From: Echiichthys vipera
Taxonomy: Eukaryota; Chordata; Actinopteri; Perciformes; Trachinidae
Length of the DNA stretch: 64,000 nt
Reading direction: 5' to 3'
Assembly: GCA_963691815.1 (NCBI GenBank)
Contig: OY829655.1
Location: 15,113,265 to 15,177,264, forward strand
Shown here: positions 32,861 to 46,000 of the stretch, piece by piece
Layout of the letters: every line of letters starts with the position of its first letter
Numbering within the stretch: the first letter of the stretch is position 1
Program-made: the position numbers and the translations under genes
Notes under the pieces: generated by a model
What the model was told of the DNA's origin: nothing
Seen by the model: the letters and a program-made list of their open reading frames with translations, nothing else
Database searches by the model: none

Positions 32861-33966
32861 TAGGGCTGAAACAATTACTCTAGTATCTCAAGTTACTCGT
32901 TTACAAAAAATCCTTGCAAAATCTCTGCCTCGATGATTCGTTTAATTCTTATCTCGTGCATTATGCGGCCTGTTCAGCTCAGAGATTATTGTTCCACACA
33001 GACCAGTTTTGCGGATGCACACCACTACATCTGGAAAAGGCGGAGAATAAGTTTGGGATCATTTCACACTTAAAAAAGAAGCAAACATATGCAAAGTGTC
33101 CACTGTTAACTAGAACTGTTATTGTCATGAATGGTGCGGGGAATAACTCCGAGGAGCAGGACCCAAATGCAGACAGAGACAATGAGTAAAATTTAAACGG
33201 ATATTTAATCAACGAAAACCAGAAACAAACAAAAACCAAACTCACACAAAAGGAAGAGGGAAGAGACTGACAAGACCGGAGTCCTGACAGTTATACCACA
33301 ACATCGAGGATTCAGCGTCTGAGCCGAAAGCAGCCTGTTATTAACAGCACTTCACCAAGGCACCACTGTTCCGGTTGAAGGCGTGTGGTTGCCGTACTTA
33401 CGGACAAACAGGAAGAGAATGCGTAATGTTAGCTGTCTTTGTGAATGCCTAGATGTTTAGTTTTTCATTATAATGTTAAACAAAACGTCACCTACATAAT
33501 CAGTCTTTATACAGTAGTTTTGTTTGAGGAAACGTTTCAGCCGCGTTTTGTACGTTGCTTGGTGTTACGGAAAACCGGTAGAAAGCGAATTGCTCTTCCT
33601 GATAAAATCTATCTCTGATAAATGTTCTAAATTAATCTATTTATCTTAGAAACCTGTTTGAGTAAACACGTGTCACATAGAATTTATGCACTACTTTGAA
33701 TTGTTCAAATAGTAAACTTATTCATGGTGTATTGCGAGTGTATTGCCTTCAACACACAAACATCATGCACACTCAAACACAAACAAACACACACACACAC
33801 ACACCCTGTTAGGTTACCACACCAAATAGGCTTTCCCCAGACATTTTTGCAAAATAAAGCAAATTGTAATACATTTTACGCAAATTATATATTTTTTTTA
33901 TCGGATCACTTGATTAATCAATGGAATAATACTCAATTACAAAAAGATTTGATAGCGGCAGCCCTA
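32861..33966. mobile_element. hAT-type element, 1106 bp, non-autonomous
   Basis: The ends are TAGGGCTG and CAGCCCTA, a classic hAT terminal pair. The flanks are perfect 8-bp duplications TATGCGAT (32853-32860 and 33967-33974). Subterminal sequence (AACAATTACTCTAGTATCTC; right end TTGATTAATCAATGGAATAA) is also hAT-like. No transposase is readable inside, so it is a deletion derivative or has other sequence inserted: 33126-33290 (ATGGTGCGGGGAATAACTCC ... AGTCCTGACAG) looks foreign to it. A CA run lies at 33785-33803. Confidence 0.85.
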
Positions 33967-33974
33967 TATGCGAT

Positions 33975-36900
33975 GATCAAAGAATGTATGAAATATGCAC
34001 ATAGTCTCCGTGACATCTCCCATAAGTTTCTCAAGAGCCATTGTGAAAGCTCAATGTGGGGGACTCCGGCAAACGCCCCCTTGGCAGTGCCAGACACCTC
34101 CAAACCAATCCAAAAATGGGCAAAGAGGTGGAGAGTCGATGGAGTTTTGGCAGGCCAAATAATGATGACTGATGTGACGGGCAACATGTCCTAATTGGTA
34201 AAGTCGGCCAGCAGCATAATTGGAACTCATAGTTAAATATGTCCATTTATTTCGGCAGTTCTGTGCATGAGTGAGGTCAGAATAATAGCGAAACACAACA
34301 TCATCATAGCATCTGACTATGATGATGAAGAAAAATAAAACTCTTGAAAAACTGATCCAAATCCCAATCGCCACGATTAAAAATGATCTCAAATTGATCA
34401 TTTGGTGTCTCTTTGATCAATGGTCAATCGCTAATTGAGTACATTACTGTAAGAAATTGCGGTAAAATGCAGCAGAATATAATGTAAAAAATCAAGCTTG
34501 AAGAACAGTAACTGCATTGCTTTTGATGCTGGCCAACAAAGCAGCAGATTAGCCATTACCAGCACTGTCTACTCCCACTTCCGACCCATGGAGATTTCCA
34601 AGTGCAGATTCATCAGGTTGTCAATGAACATTCACCTTGAATGTGCAGGATACAGAATGCTCTACACTGCAGTGAGATGAAGTTGTCATCGACAAGACCT
34701 TAAGACTGATGTTGGTCTTTTGGACTTAAATTAAAAAAAAATCCTGCATGGTATGTAACATATTTGAAATATGAGAATATTAAAGATCTTTTCTTATTAC
34801 ATACTCACATCTGAGCCATATCAGCGCCTTCCTGACCTGTTACAGTACATGAAATCACTATTCTCTTCATATCGTCTCTCTTCCCTAGATCTTCCTTTGC
34901 CAGCCATGACTTGGGCCATCATAATCACATTTAAAAAAGGACTTTATGATGCAGAAGACTGAGTTAAAGGAACAAAAGCACTTCCAGCAGGCAGACAGAC
35001 AGTAAGATTGGCAATCCCTCCTATCACAATCTGAGGCAAGAGGGTTGCCAGGTTGAGATGAGGTCACACATGGTCTACAGCCCTGCGACAGGGCCCTGGC
35101 TCTGCCTCATGGGATCAACAGTGGGACATACACACACAAATACTTCTAGGAACTGGCAGCTAAGAGGAATGCTCTCATTCAACACAAGGGGAACGGAAGT
35201 CTGTCAGAATGAAGCTGCACTGCTGAGCTGTGCGTTGATGCAAGTACCACGGAGCTGGCAGTATTTCGGGTTGCCAGTTAAGTCTCAGACACACGCACAC
35301 AAGCAGAAAAAAACCCCAACCAAAACAACTGAGATAGAGCACTGGTATTCAGATTTTGCTGTCTGACAAAATTACATTTTCTAGCTATTCAGCTAACACT
35401 GATACTATAATTCAATGCACATAGAAATTAGATATCATACAGGTTTGCATTTATTTATACATTCCCCTGTGTCGATTCTCGATTCACATCTCTCCTCTAC
35501 CAAGAAAAGTTTATTGGAATGAGCACAGGAAGCCAAATGGAGATGCACCAATTGACAAAACCACATCTCGGGCCTTAAATGAGAGTTTATGCAAGCATGG
35601 CAGGCATATTTACAACTGTTAACAAACAGCCTTTGGAGAGAAGGGAACACAAGAGGGATAGCATCAGAAGAGTGGGAGGTAGTGGAAATGGTGGACCAGC
35701 GGAGACCCCCGACTACAAGCTGCATAATGCAACAAAAGAAGGGGATGATGTTTATGTCAGAGTACTTTTTAATATTCATACGTTACATTTTCCAACTTAA
35801 TTGGAACCTGTCAGGGCGCATTGGCTGTGAGTGGCATCGCAGCGGCAGCTGGGCTGTTTCCCCACAGATGAGGAGATGCAATAAAGAGAGAGAAAAAAAG
35901 AGAGAGAGAGAGAAAACAGGAGAGAGAAAGAGAGAGAGAGAGAAAAAAAACAAGAGAGAGAGAGATAGATAGAAAAAGAGGGATAAAGAAAGAGATGTTT
36001 ATTGCAGAGTGCCGGATGTAATGCAATTCAGAGTCAATGGGAGTCAAAAACACATTACTTCAAGCGTGGCTTGAGTAAACCTATAAACAGAAGGTTGTTT
36101 AAGACGAATATTTCCACCTATTCAAACCAAACTGTTCCCTCTGGGGTCCATCTCTCTCCCATTACCGCTGCCTGTGTTGCCAGTGTCTAAACTGGTATAT
36201 AAATAATGCCAGTGCTCTAAGCAGCCTGCAGAAGATTCATATACTACAAACAAAGCTACCTGCCAACATAAGACCTTAACAACACAGAATTAGAGAAGGA
36301 TCAAAATACAAGTCAATGTATTTGCTGATAATCCTGGCATGCTATTTCAACAAGCCTTCACTGACTTGTTGGGCATTTCATCTTTCTTGCATTTGACCAT
36401 TCTATGGTCTAAATACAGTTTCAGAACCATATAACTGGCTTACCGGTCAAGCTAGTTCAGTTCAGCTTCAGTTTTGTGCATTAAAATGCAAATATTAAAC
36501 GTTGACACTATGGCAGGCTAGGGAAGCAGTTAACAATGGTACCACTATGTTTCTCTCTCCGTTTTCCACTGGAGATAGTGCCCCCTCAGAGTCTGTGGGA
36601 TTCACAGCTGATTTTCAACTGCCTGACATCATCTTCAATGCAACATTCGCTTAATCCTTTACCTTTCATCGTCAACCAAACAGAGGAATATCTGCATTTT
36701 GTTAATTGTACAGCTTATACCCCTTTCGCATTGAGGGCTCAACCAGCGTTGAACCAGGGTAGATTTCGCGATAGAAAGGGTTAACCCACATTGACTGACT
36801 TTGCTTTCAAGACCCAGGTTAAGAGGTGGGTTGGATGTGGGTCAGATGTAGGTCAATTTTATTGTGAATTGCACACTACTATTGCTAATAACTGGGGTGG

Positions 36901-39900
36901 GACAAAATATTGCATTGCTTGCAAAGAGAAAGAGGTATCAGTGTGCGTAGTTTTGTGGGTCCAGTAAATTAAATATTGTGGCTATTGACAGTGGCTTGGT
37001 TATCTAAAAATAGCGGGCTTGTGCAGGATGTCCCGGGACGCACTAGTGATGATTCTATGATGGTCTGCAGTGGTTTAACTCAACCTTTTATTATCAGCTC
37101 AGCTTGCTTGGAACCTCAGGCAAGGTGGAACCAAAAAAAGTACCAGAGACTATCTTCAACTTTTGCTAATGGAAAATCAAAAAAGGGCGGAGGAGAGCCA
37201 TATTATGCAGTGGGAAAACAGCAATACTCTCTTTTCGATCCGCTCATTTTTGGCGGGGAAGCAGGGGAAAGAGTGGTCTTGCCTGAAAATAACTATACTG
37301 TATGTACTGTGTCTAATTTCATTAGTAAGTGACATTACACAGTAAATGATGATACTTATCAAGCACTTTTAAACTGGGAACAGAACAAAATGCTCAGAGA
37401 CACACACACACACACACACACACACCTGTCATGCAATGTGCTGCCCTGCTTACCGGCAGCTGTAGCAGTTTAGGATTCAGTGCTTGAACAACTTCACTTC
37501 AGCCAACCCGCATAGCATGGATTATTATGTGAATGTGGAAAACGTATAGTGTTGTTGTTTGGCATTTAGGCTCTAACCTCCTTGCTCCCAACATGAAGCA
37601 CCAAGCTCAACACAGCAGGGGGAGCAACCATAATAACTTCTGCTCTGGGGGGAATGCAGAGTCAGAGCCTACTGGTGAATGCGAGGATTGAGGTGGGGCT
37701 TTTGAAATGCAAAAGAACAGCAGCATTAGCATCAAGCGTTGTTGAAAACCAATGACTTCAGTAGACTGCAATGATGAATATGATGTTGCATATATGTAAT
37801 GGTGAGAAAAATGTTGTGTGTGTACCGAAGAACTCCAATTAGCTCTGTGAAGTAGCTCGCTGGCTTTACGTCATTTCTACACATGGATAGTAATGGACCA
37901 CCAGCTGTACCATCTCTGCAAAGAGTTTATGAACATATCAGTACAGTTTTTTACTGAAAATGTCAAGCCACAGAACAACCACAACAACCTTTTAGTAGCT
38001 AGAACTTGAGGTTAGACGGTAAAGCCCCTTACAATAACATGAATTCTGATGGGGTACATCCTTTTTGGTACTGTGTATGATTGTATATGCTTCAATAATC
38101 TTAATTGCAATCCCACACACATTTAATCTACACTTTTTAAGTAGGCATAAACAACGTAAGGTGTGTCAGTTTGTGCAGGTCAAAAACATAAGTTGCAGAA
38201 AACAAAATAATGACACCATTAACAGAACAAAAATGTTTACCGAGAACAAAGAGAAGACTGAGCTGTGACCAAGACCTTGGAATCTTAGCAGCCCAGTAAA
38301 GATTTAGAGTAATATGGTATGCATTGTGCTTTAATGTGACTGATTAACTTGATCAAGTTGTTAAGTGGTTGATGCTATTTCAATATTTTACAATACAGTT
38401 TGTGTTTAATGTTTTGAGTACAACAGCGTGAATGTTATAGCTCATAAAATCACTTAATTCACTAGCTTATGCAAAGATGCAGAGATTGGAGGTTTAGGTA
38501 GTGCTTCACAGGCTGGCTCTGTATGAGGCTGCTTTGTAAACCAGAGAAAAATAAGCTCCAATCTTACCTGTGGAGGTCCAATGTAGAATTTGCGAAGAAA
38601 AAAAAGAGAATTATATAATAAAAAAAAGTTTGTATTAATATAACAAATTAGTGCATTCTTGAGTGTGAAGCCAAGTGCTACACAGAAGGCTAAGGGTAAT
38701 TACATTTTTTTTGCAGGAAATTAGTCCACAATTGCAAGACAACTCATTGTTTCAGTTCATTTTTACCATTTATAGGCCCACTTGGCTTTAAACCGGCAGT
38801 AATTTAGGTCATTTAGCCTTAAACTTGGCTAATAGTAAGGAAAACAAAGTAGTACAGAGACTTTTGAGGGCTGTCATATTTAATTATTGAAGAATGTGCA
38901 TTATGAGATTCAACAATTATATGTCATTAAAGACCAATAATGGCTTGAATCTATTGCCACAAAAGAGAGGACTAGGCTTTAACTGGAGAGCGCCTTCTGG
39001 ACACCTTGAAAGAAAAAGGTCAACTGAAATTCTTTAGAAAACTGTGGCTCAGACTAACATTTTAAACCTGTTGACTCAATCAGAAGTTATTATTACAACT
39101 ACTATCGCTAAGTCAGTAGAAGAAGAGAAGATAAACTAACCAGTATCAACTTGTGATATTCAATACACCAAGGAGTTGGTTTCTTTTGTTGTTTGACTTT
39201 TATCTGTGCCATATTTCCCTATTTCTTTTGACTTTGACATTATTTTATGTTTCCACAACACCTTTTATAATCCTCAGAGAACAGCTACTGAATAAACTAG
39301 TGGCATTCAGCTGTGAGTTATACATTAGTGTAGATGGAGAATCATTGGTGATATTTTGATCCTAGTTGAAAAAAGAGAGCTTTGACAACAATATATTTTG
39401 GTGTATTGAAGCTACTGCTGATGACATCTCAGTCTCTTCTATGAGACATTTCTCCTTGCATGTTCCTTAAATATGAACTAAAAAAAGGGCAACACTTTTT
39501 ATTATAAGGGACTGATGTCCCATTTGTCATAAATGTTCTGAAACATTTTGTGCTATGAAACACATTTTTGCTATTCAACAGATCTCCACACAGACAACAT
39601 TATTGCAAGGTGAAAACTAGACAACAGCTAGAAGAAAACACACTCGCACACGCAGAACACCGTCCCCCTACATATATTCATATGGTCGCAAATCCATAGC
39701 AAAAATCCAGCTACACACAAACACATGCAAACACACCAGCCATATATCTGGGAACATCTGGAGCTGAAGTCGATTGGAAGTCAAACCACAGCAGAAGGCG
39801 ACAGATCTAGGCAATCACAGCTATCTACATCATTGGCCTGCCTCTCCCTCCCTGAACCCTCCACCTTCCAAATTCACCACGATGACTTTGAGAAAGACAG

Positions 39901-40200
39901 TCACAGACTGTGTCAGCGCTGCAGGGTGCAGGAAGTTCAGGACCAAAGTCAAACCAATGGCATTGATGAGTTAAACTAATTCAGGATTTTAACTCTGGTG
40001 ACACACGAAGCAGTGCATACTGAATATAATATTATACTGTTTATAATATCTGGTTTAAGTCTGTAACTATAATTTATAATATCGGTAACACCGACTGGTT
40101 ACATTAATACACTATATGTAAATAGTGGTAATGTTCCATTGTATCTTACAGTTGTTTCAATAACAGTTGGAGAGAGAGGGAGAGAGAGAAAGAGAGAGAG

Positions 40201-40245
<45 letters not shown>

Positions 40246-40611
40246 CTAACATAAAGTAGGAGAGATTTTTTTCTGGAGTGAGCAATCCTTTATGTTCATG
40301 TGCGGTGAAAAATAAACAGCCCATTCTCATTCCAAGGGTGTCAAAAACTGCCATTGCTTCCTTGAGCCCCTGTATGAAACACACTAGGCGGATGGGTCAA
40401 ACAAATACAGGAATTTGGTAAAGTACAAGAAAATAACAACATGGTTTAATATGAATCTTTCAATATGATTAGAACTTATTTGAGTTTTCTTCCTATTCAC
40501 TTGGCACTTGTTTCAAACACCTATTCCTATTTCTGGGTTGTTTTAGATCAGTGGTTGTTAGTATTCTAAACAAATATTTGTCATTTTCTCAGTTTTAAGG
40601 CCTTTACACAC
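33975..40611. other. Intergenic DNA with microsatellites, no gene
   Basis: No gene supported. GA-rich tracts lie at 35886-35975 and 40169-40243 and a CA array at 37400-37425. Around 36720-36850, CCCCTTTCGCATTGAGGGCTC and repeated GTTGAACCAGGGT/GACCCAGGTTAAG motifs hint at an old DNA-transposon end, but both termini could not be found. Confidence 0.55.
40169..40243. repeat. GA microsatellite
   Basis: Interrupted (GA)n of about 75 bp, with AAAG variants in its first half. Confidence 0.95.
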
Positions 40612-40820
40612 TAGGGGCCTCATTTATCCATCTTGCGTGAAAACGGGCGCAGATCTGAGCGCAGAATTGGTCGTAGGAAAGGACCCACGTGTGATCTATC
40701 AAACATTCGTATCTGACAAATCTCAGCCTACGAATGAGCGGGCCTTGATAAACGTGGCGGCTGAATTCGATCGTCATTAACATGTTACGCCCTTAAATAT
40801 TCCTGGTTCGGAGGCCTATA

Positions 40821-41119
40821 GGAGTAGTTTATATACAGGTAACCCAATTAAAAGCACACACTTTTGAACCTATGAATTGCAAGAAAAACTGGGATTATAT
40901 TTAGGAAACGCTAAGTCAAATACATCCAACTTGCTCAAAAGATCCATTGAATTCATTTTGTAATTATGGCTGCAGTATATTTCCACAGAACATATAACAA
41001 GGTGTTGTTTTGTGTTCGCTATTATCCAAGTTTGTGATTTTAAACTCTTTAAAATAGTTTAAAGACTGTAAGTAACCAATGTTCTGACCGTTGTGGGTTA
41101 CCTGTATATAAACTACTCC
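40821..41119. mobile_element. 299-bp MITE nested in the Harbinger copy
   Basis: Perfect 32-bp inverted repeats occupy 40815-40846 and 41094-41125. They include the GGAGTAGTTTATATACAGG end and a flanking TATA on both sides (40817-40820, 41120-41123), which may be the duplicated target. It lies at the C-terminal side of the host transposase. Interior AT-rich and non-coding. Confidence 0.8.
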
Positions 41120-41159
41120 TATAGGTCGAAAAAAACAGCCTTCTGATCCAGAATATCAC

Positions 41160-41660
41160 CTATAATGCGAGGGGTGCTGAATACGGCACAACACCGGCGC
41201 TCTTGCTCTGTAGCGGGGTTTGCCAGCGGGGTTATTAGGTATTCCGTAAGTGGATACCTTTGTCACCTAGAAGAACCATACCAAGATGTTAATCACCTGA
41301 TACCTTGTTTGATTTAATGCAATTTATCGAGGGTAGCCACTTACAGAGGAGATGACTTTGGCTCTGCAGTGCGTCTTGCTGCAGCCGCGCGCCAACACAT
41401 TAATTCATTAATTCAATGTCGGGGTCGCGGGGGGCTGGAGCCGAGCTGTTTTGAAATATAAAAGAATCATGTGTCCCCACCCCCCTGGCCACCTGGCCAC
41501 CACGTTTAAAAGCCATAGCTTGGCATCACAAATCACCTGTACATTTATCGAGTGGTAGTTTTTGCGATTGATGAATGCGTAATCATTCATGGATGGTGCC
41601 TTCAGACGCACATGCGTACAATCAATTGCTCCAACCACAATTTTTATTTTTTTTCTTCGT
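41160..41660 (-). pseudogene. HARBI1-like Harbinger transposase fragment
   Basis: Reading on the minus strand from 41655: KIVVGAIDCTHVRLKAP holds the first catalytic Asp. NRKNYHSINVQVICDAK and NVVARWPGG follow. A one-base shift then recovers HDSFIFQNSS, the usual continuation. Near 41255-41270 GDKGIHLRN carries the second catalytic Asp region. Another frame gives LITPLANPATEQERR (down to about 41210), the expected next motif. Three frames and stops mean it is inactive. An AG just before GTGACAAAGG may be an old splice acceptor or chance. In active elements this protein is the DDE endonuclease and needs the Myb-like partner. Confidence 0.85.
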
Positions 41661-41915
41661 TTTAAGAATCCGTTTTGATCTGTTCTTAATATGTGACTGC
41701 AATGACAGCTGAGGTTTGTTCATTATTTTCAGCCAGATTTTGCTGTGCTGCACCGCAAATACACAGGCTCAAATGTGCGTACACGATCTCAGACCTGACG
41801 TGAGATTTGATCGTACCTCCCGCTCACGTCCAAATTGATAAATGCCGACGTTTGCCAGGAAATGGTCGTACGCACGTTTTTCTGCCGTATTTTTGTTTGA
41901 TAAATGAGGGCCTAG

Positions 41916-42249
41916 GTGTTTGATGTATAAAAAGCACAAAAATGCCAATTTCACGTCTCAGGCTATTACCGGTAATATCGGTAATGTGGATCTGGTATAA
42001 GATACAGGAAGATCAGGTAGTAAAGTTTGCTGCCTTGAATCAGACTATAAAACGTTTGTATTGTTTAAGAATCCTTTATAAGCAATGAAAAAATATCAGA
42101 AAAAAACAACCTTGTTTCGAAAAAAAACCCTCAAAAATCAGATTTATCAGCAGGTAATGTAGTACTATACGACAAAGTTCATAAAAGTACATTGACATAT
42201 GTAAAAGCTTAATGTAAGTATGTTGGGATATGTGCCTATGGAATATGTT
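41916..42249. other. Short intergenic stretch, no gene
   Basis: AT-rich sequence between two transposon remnants, without distinguishing features. Confidence 0.55.
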
Positions 42250-43039
42250 TATTACAGATGTGCACAAGTTGTCAACTCCAAAATCGAGGGAATCGCATCA
42301 ATTCCTCAAGGGCCAATCATGTACTCGTCAAGTACCCGTTTTTCAGAACGCGATGTATCTTGCTGCAGTAATAATGATGCACAGCAATACAGCCTTCCCA
42401 ACACCTAATGCTTATGCTCAATCAAAATAGTCACAGTTACCCTTTAATGATTCATTTTTCCAAAACCACAATTTCAAAACATTGTTACCTTATGAAATTA
42501 AATTTGAGTTTGCATTCTCTTAATGATCACTCCCACTGTGGAGAACATGTCCTCCACCAGCACAAAGGTGGCAGGTATCAGCAGGTGCTGCCATGCCAAA
42601 ATGCTCAGTTTTTTGTCCTGATGCCCGTTGGACTTCCACCACTCCAGTGGGTTTTTCTGAGGAGGAATGCATGGCTCACAGAAACAAGCTTCTAGCTTTT
42701 TGACATCCGTATTTTTCGATCTAGTCCTCTTCTAAGAGGTTGTCTAGTGCCTCGACATTGTGGCCCTGAGCATCACTGCTTTCCCCCTCCATATCATCTG
42801 GTCTTTGCACAGTAACCCTGTTAGATAGGTCAGACCACCTCTCTGGGACGGTGAGGCGAAGCGCTGGTTCTAAAACTCAAAGGTGTTTTGTGTCTCGGGT
42901 CAAGCGCAGATGCAAGAAGTGATGCACACATGTGCACACACATGCATACACACAAAAAAAAACTTGAGTGCTGTTGTTTATCAATCGGCTTAATTTGAAA
43001 CAAGGACTACTCGAGCAATCAATCACTCCCATCCCTAAT
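42250..43039 (-). mobile_element. Decayed hAT element (bounds approximate)
   Basis: It contains a readable hAT C-terminal domain on the minus strand. One side shows CAGATGTGCACAAGTTGTC (from 42256) and the other CACTCCCATCCCTA (to 43038), both like hAT ends, but the termini do not match well and no 8-bp duplication is evident. A short CA-rich stretch lies at 42925-42953. Confidence 0.55.
42498..42820 (-). pseudogene. hAT transposase C-terminal (dimerisation) domain remnant
   Basis: On the minus strand, 42700 to 42498 is open and reads CIPPQKNPLEWWKSNGHQDK, then KLSILAWQHLLIPATFVLVE, DMFSTVGVIIKRMQTQI and a stop. This follows the hAT dimerisation pattern of PLxWW, LAxxxLxIPATS and ERxFS; here SERVFS has become VEDMFS. 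Upstream, MEGESSDAQGHNVEALDNLL followed by EED (about 42720-42790) is in another frame and ends at TAG, so at least one frameshift exists. The RNase H core is not recognisable. The domain would dimerise transposase; this copy is dead. Confidence 0.8.
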
Positions 43040-46000
43040 GTATATGTATGTATATAAGGCAAAACAGTCTACATACCTCCACATTTTTTTTACAACAGCA
43101 TTCTGAATTTAGATGACTCACTGCTTTTGCAACAGCTGGGATATTAGACAGGAACGGGCACAGCATGTGTTTCTTGCCATGGCAAAAGGCTGTACAAATG
43201 CATTCACTCACTTGTGGGATGATAGGGCGGACCACAGAGAAAGACGATTATCTGCTTTCAGAAAGATGTTCTTCTTATTTAATGGCCCCCTATGTGGGTC
43301 TAATAAAAGACATGGTCAAATGGTCAGAAGGATATAAACAGGTATCCAGGTCTCTCAGAGGCCGTTGCTGCCATGTCATTATCATGGAAAAGATAGATGC
43401 AGGTGACAGAGTGAAAGAACTGTAAGTGCCCATTCAGACTAAAAACAGCCCTGCATTAACAAAATGTGAAGGGCTGCGTTGGTGGGAGGTGTTGCCTCAG
43501 GTAGGGGTGAAACAATTGCCCCTTTCACGCCGAGATTTCACAATAGCAGTACAATAAAGGTATGCCGCAACGCCATCAAACCATCGAGAAGTACAGAGAT
43601 GGACAGAGAGGGATGGCACCGCATCCGCATCCACGCAGAGTTTGAGAGAGACAGAAAGAGAGAGGGGACGAAAAGGTGGACTATTGTATGCAATGTTACT
43701 GTAAGTTATCAATAAGTTAGGCTACTGTCACTTTTTGGACTGCATGTGGGTCAACTACTGAGCGTAGCGCCGCCAAACCAGCGGCCCCATTCACACAGAT
43801 GTTGGTTCAGTGCTGTTTGCTGTTCTGTGACTACCTCTGTTGCCAGATCAGAGGCTCAACAGATCTGTCCCCCCATTCCGTGTCTGTACCTTCAAACAGA
43901 TGGTGGGGTGTAATGAAGTGAAAGAGGGTAATGTTCTTCCACAGCAAACTGGGAAAAAAATTTTTTTTATTCACAGACCTGACATTGCGCAAAAGGGAAT
44001 AGGAACAAGCAGATAGGTCCTATACATCCTGAGTGCCTAACTTTATGAGTAACAATATAGGGAAACATAGCAACAATGTAGACACTTAGGATAATGCCAA
44101 CACTAGTTCAAGCTGGGAAAAACATAACACTAGAAAGAGCAAAACAATTTTATCTTTAGAAGACAAAAGCACAGTGAAAAAACAGTGGTGCCCCCAAAGG
44201 TACAGTTTGCCTACACAAGATGATAGATACAACTTTCGGCTGGCTGGCAAAAATATGTTTAAATCTCCCATGACAGTTCTCTCACGCAGCTATTTTTTCT
44301 CCTGTGTCAGGGGCCAAGCCTCTCAAGGTGTGTTACCATTTAGTGCGGTGAAGTTTTCTGCTGGTGAATTGATTCAGTGGGTTGAAGGCTACTCGTCTCC
44401 TTAGCATCCTCTAGCTAACCCTGCCAGACCCAACCTGATGCATTTGTACCCACATATTCTCTCTGTTCTCGTCCAAAAACCGAAAGGGGTGAGCACGAAA
44501 AGCCTCCTTCGAGGGAGGACTGTGAAACCCTCCTTGAAGGAAAAACAGGGCCTCCCATCTCTTTTTTCTTCCTTCTCCCCAGCTTGCACATTGCTCACAA
44601 AGGCAACAGACAGGCGGGTAGAAATCAATTCCATGGAGCCACCAGATGAAAGTAAGGAAGAGAAAGACAGAGAAGCTGTATGAAGATTTCACCAGGCAAA
44701 AAGCAAAAATAACTAGTGGTTATTGGCTGGTCTTCCCACCTGTGTCTGCGCACACTCACAGTACAGTATAAAAATGTGGAAAACAGGGGGTAGGGCACAT
44801 AAACTTAGTGCAATATTATTACTGCAACAGCCTGTCCTGCTCTATCTTTTAAATCAACAATAAAAAGACTCCAGTGATCATCTGACCTAAACAAAAGCGG
44901 CTCTGGCCAATCACTGTAATTTCGGAACGGCCGTGGAGCCGGACCAACTCCGCATTTGGTGGAAACTTAGCACTCAGTCTTAAACTAGTGTTGATGGTTA
45001 CAGTGATTCCTACTAGTTTAGATTTCACGAGTTTACATTTTCAAAATGCTTTTCAAAGTCTTAATTTTTCATGTCCACGGTATTACCAGTTGCAGCCTGT
45101 CCTGACTGCCTGAGAGATATGATATGATAGGTAAAATATGGAGGATAACATTCTCAGGGAATATGAATACACAGTATAATTAAAATGTTAGTTTTAATTG
45201 GATTGATCAAGGATTTTGTTCATATTACCCAGGTGGATACTCAATCTGAGGAAAATAATAAGTCTCAAAAACTAGCCTTGATCAATTGAGCAACATGTTA
45301 TCACTTAGACAGTCCAAAGTACTTGAATGAGACACAACAAACTGAGTGTTGCTCACTTGTAAATGTTTGTACAGCCAAAACACTCATCTATTCATTCTTG
45401 TCTATGAACATTTTCTCATTAATGCCATTTAGAAGTACATGAAGGCCAAGGTCACACCACGGCCAGGCAGGAGCAGAATTCATTTTACACAGGCCTTGAA
45501 TACTCTGATAGAGAAAAAGCGGAAGGAATTCATAAGCATCTGTAGACAATCTGTGAGTGTATGTGTGTGTGAGTGTGTCAAGAGAGAGAGAGACACACAG
45601 AGAGAGAGAGGGAGAGAGAGAGAAAGACAGAGAGAGAGAAAGAGATACTAAAATAAAGTCGTGGCGCTTTTGCCCTTTCTACAATCTGCATTACTGTGCG
45701 TGCGTGTGCGTGCAGACCAGAGTGCCAACAGCTCTCAACCAGTATTAGGATTTACGGAACCAAAGGAAGAAACAAATAGATAACACATCATTTTAAAATA
45801 GGAACATATGAGGAAGGTAGGAAGGAGGGATTGAGGGAGAGGAAGAGGAGTGGTAGAGATAGTCTTGAAAGAGGGAAAGAGTGAGTGTGTGTGGGTGTGA
45901 ATGAGTGGGAAGATAAGTAAGAGAGAGGAGGAAGATTAGACATGCACACACTTACTACCCACTCACAAACCTATGATGGCAGATGGAGAATAGCACCTTC

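Larger units (their letters stand above)
40615..41912 (-). mobile_element. PIF/Harbinger element, 1298 bp, decayed
   Basis: The ends are GGGCCTCATTTATC and, reverse-complemented, GGCCCTCATTTATC, with TAG on both sides (40612-40614, 41913-41915) as a 3-bp duplication. It contains a broken HARBI1-type transposase on the minus strand (about 41160-41660) and a nested MITE (40821-41119). The element is much shorter than autonomous Harbingers and seems to have lost the Myb-like gene. Confidence 0.85.
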
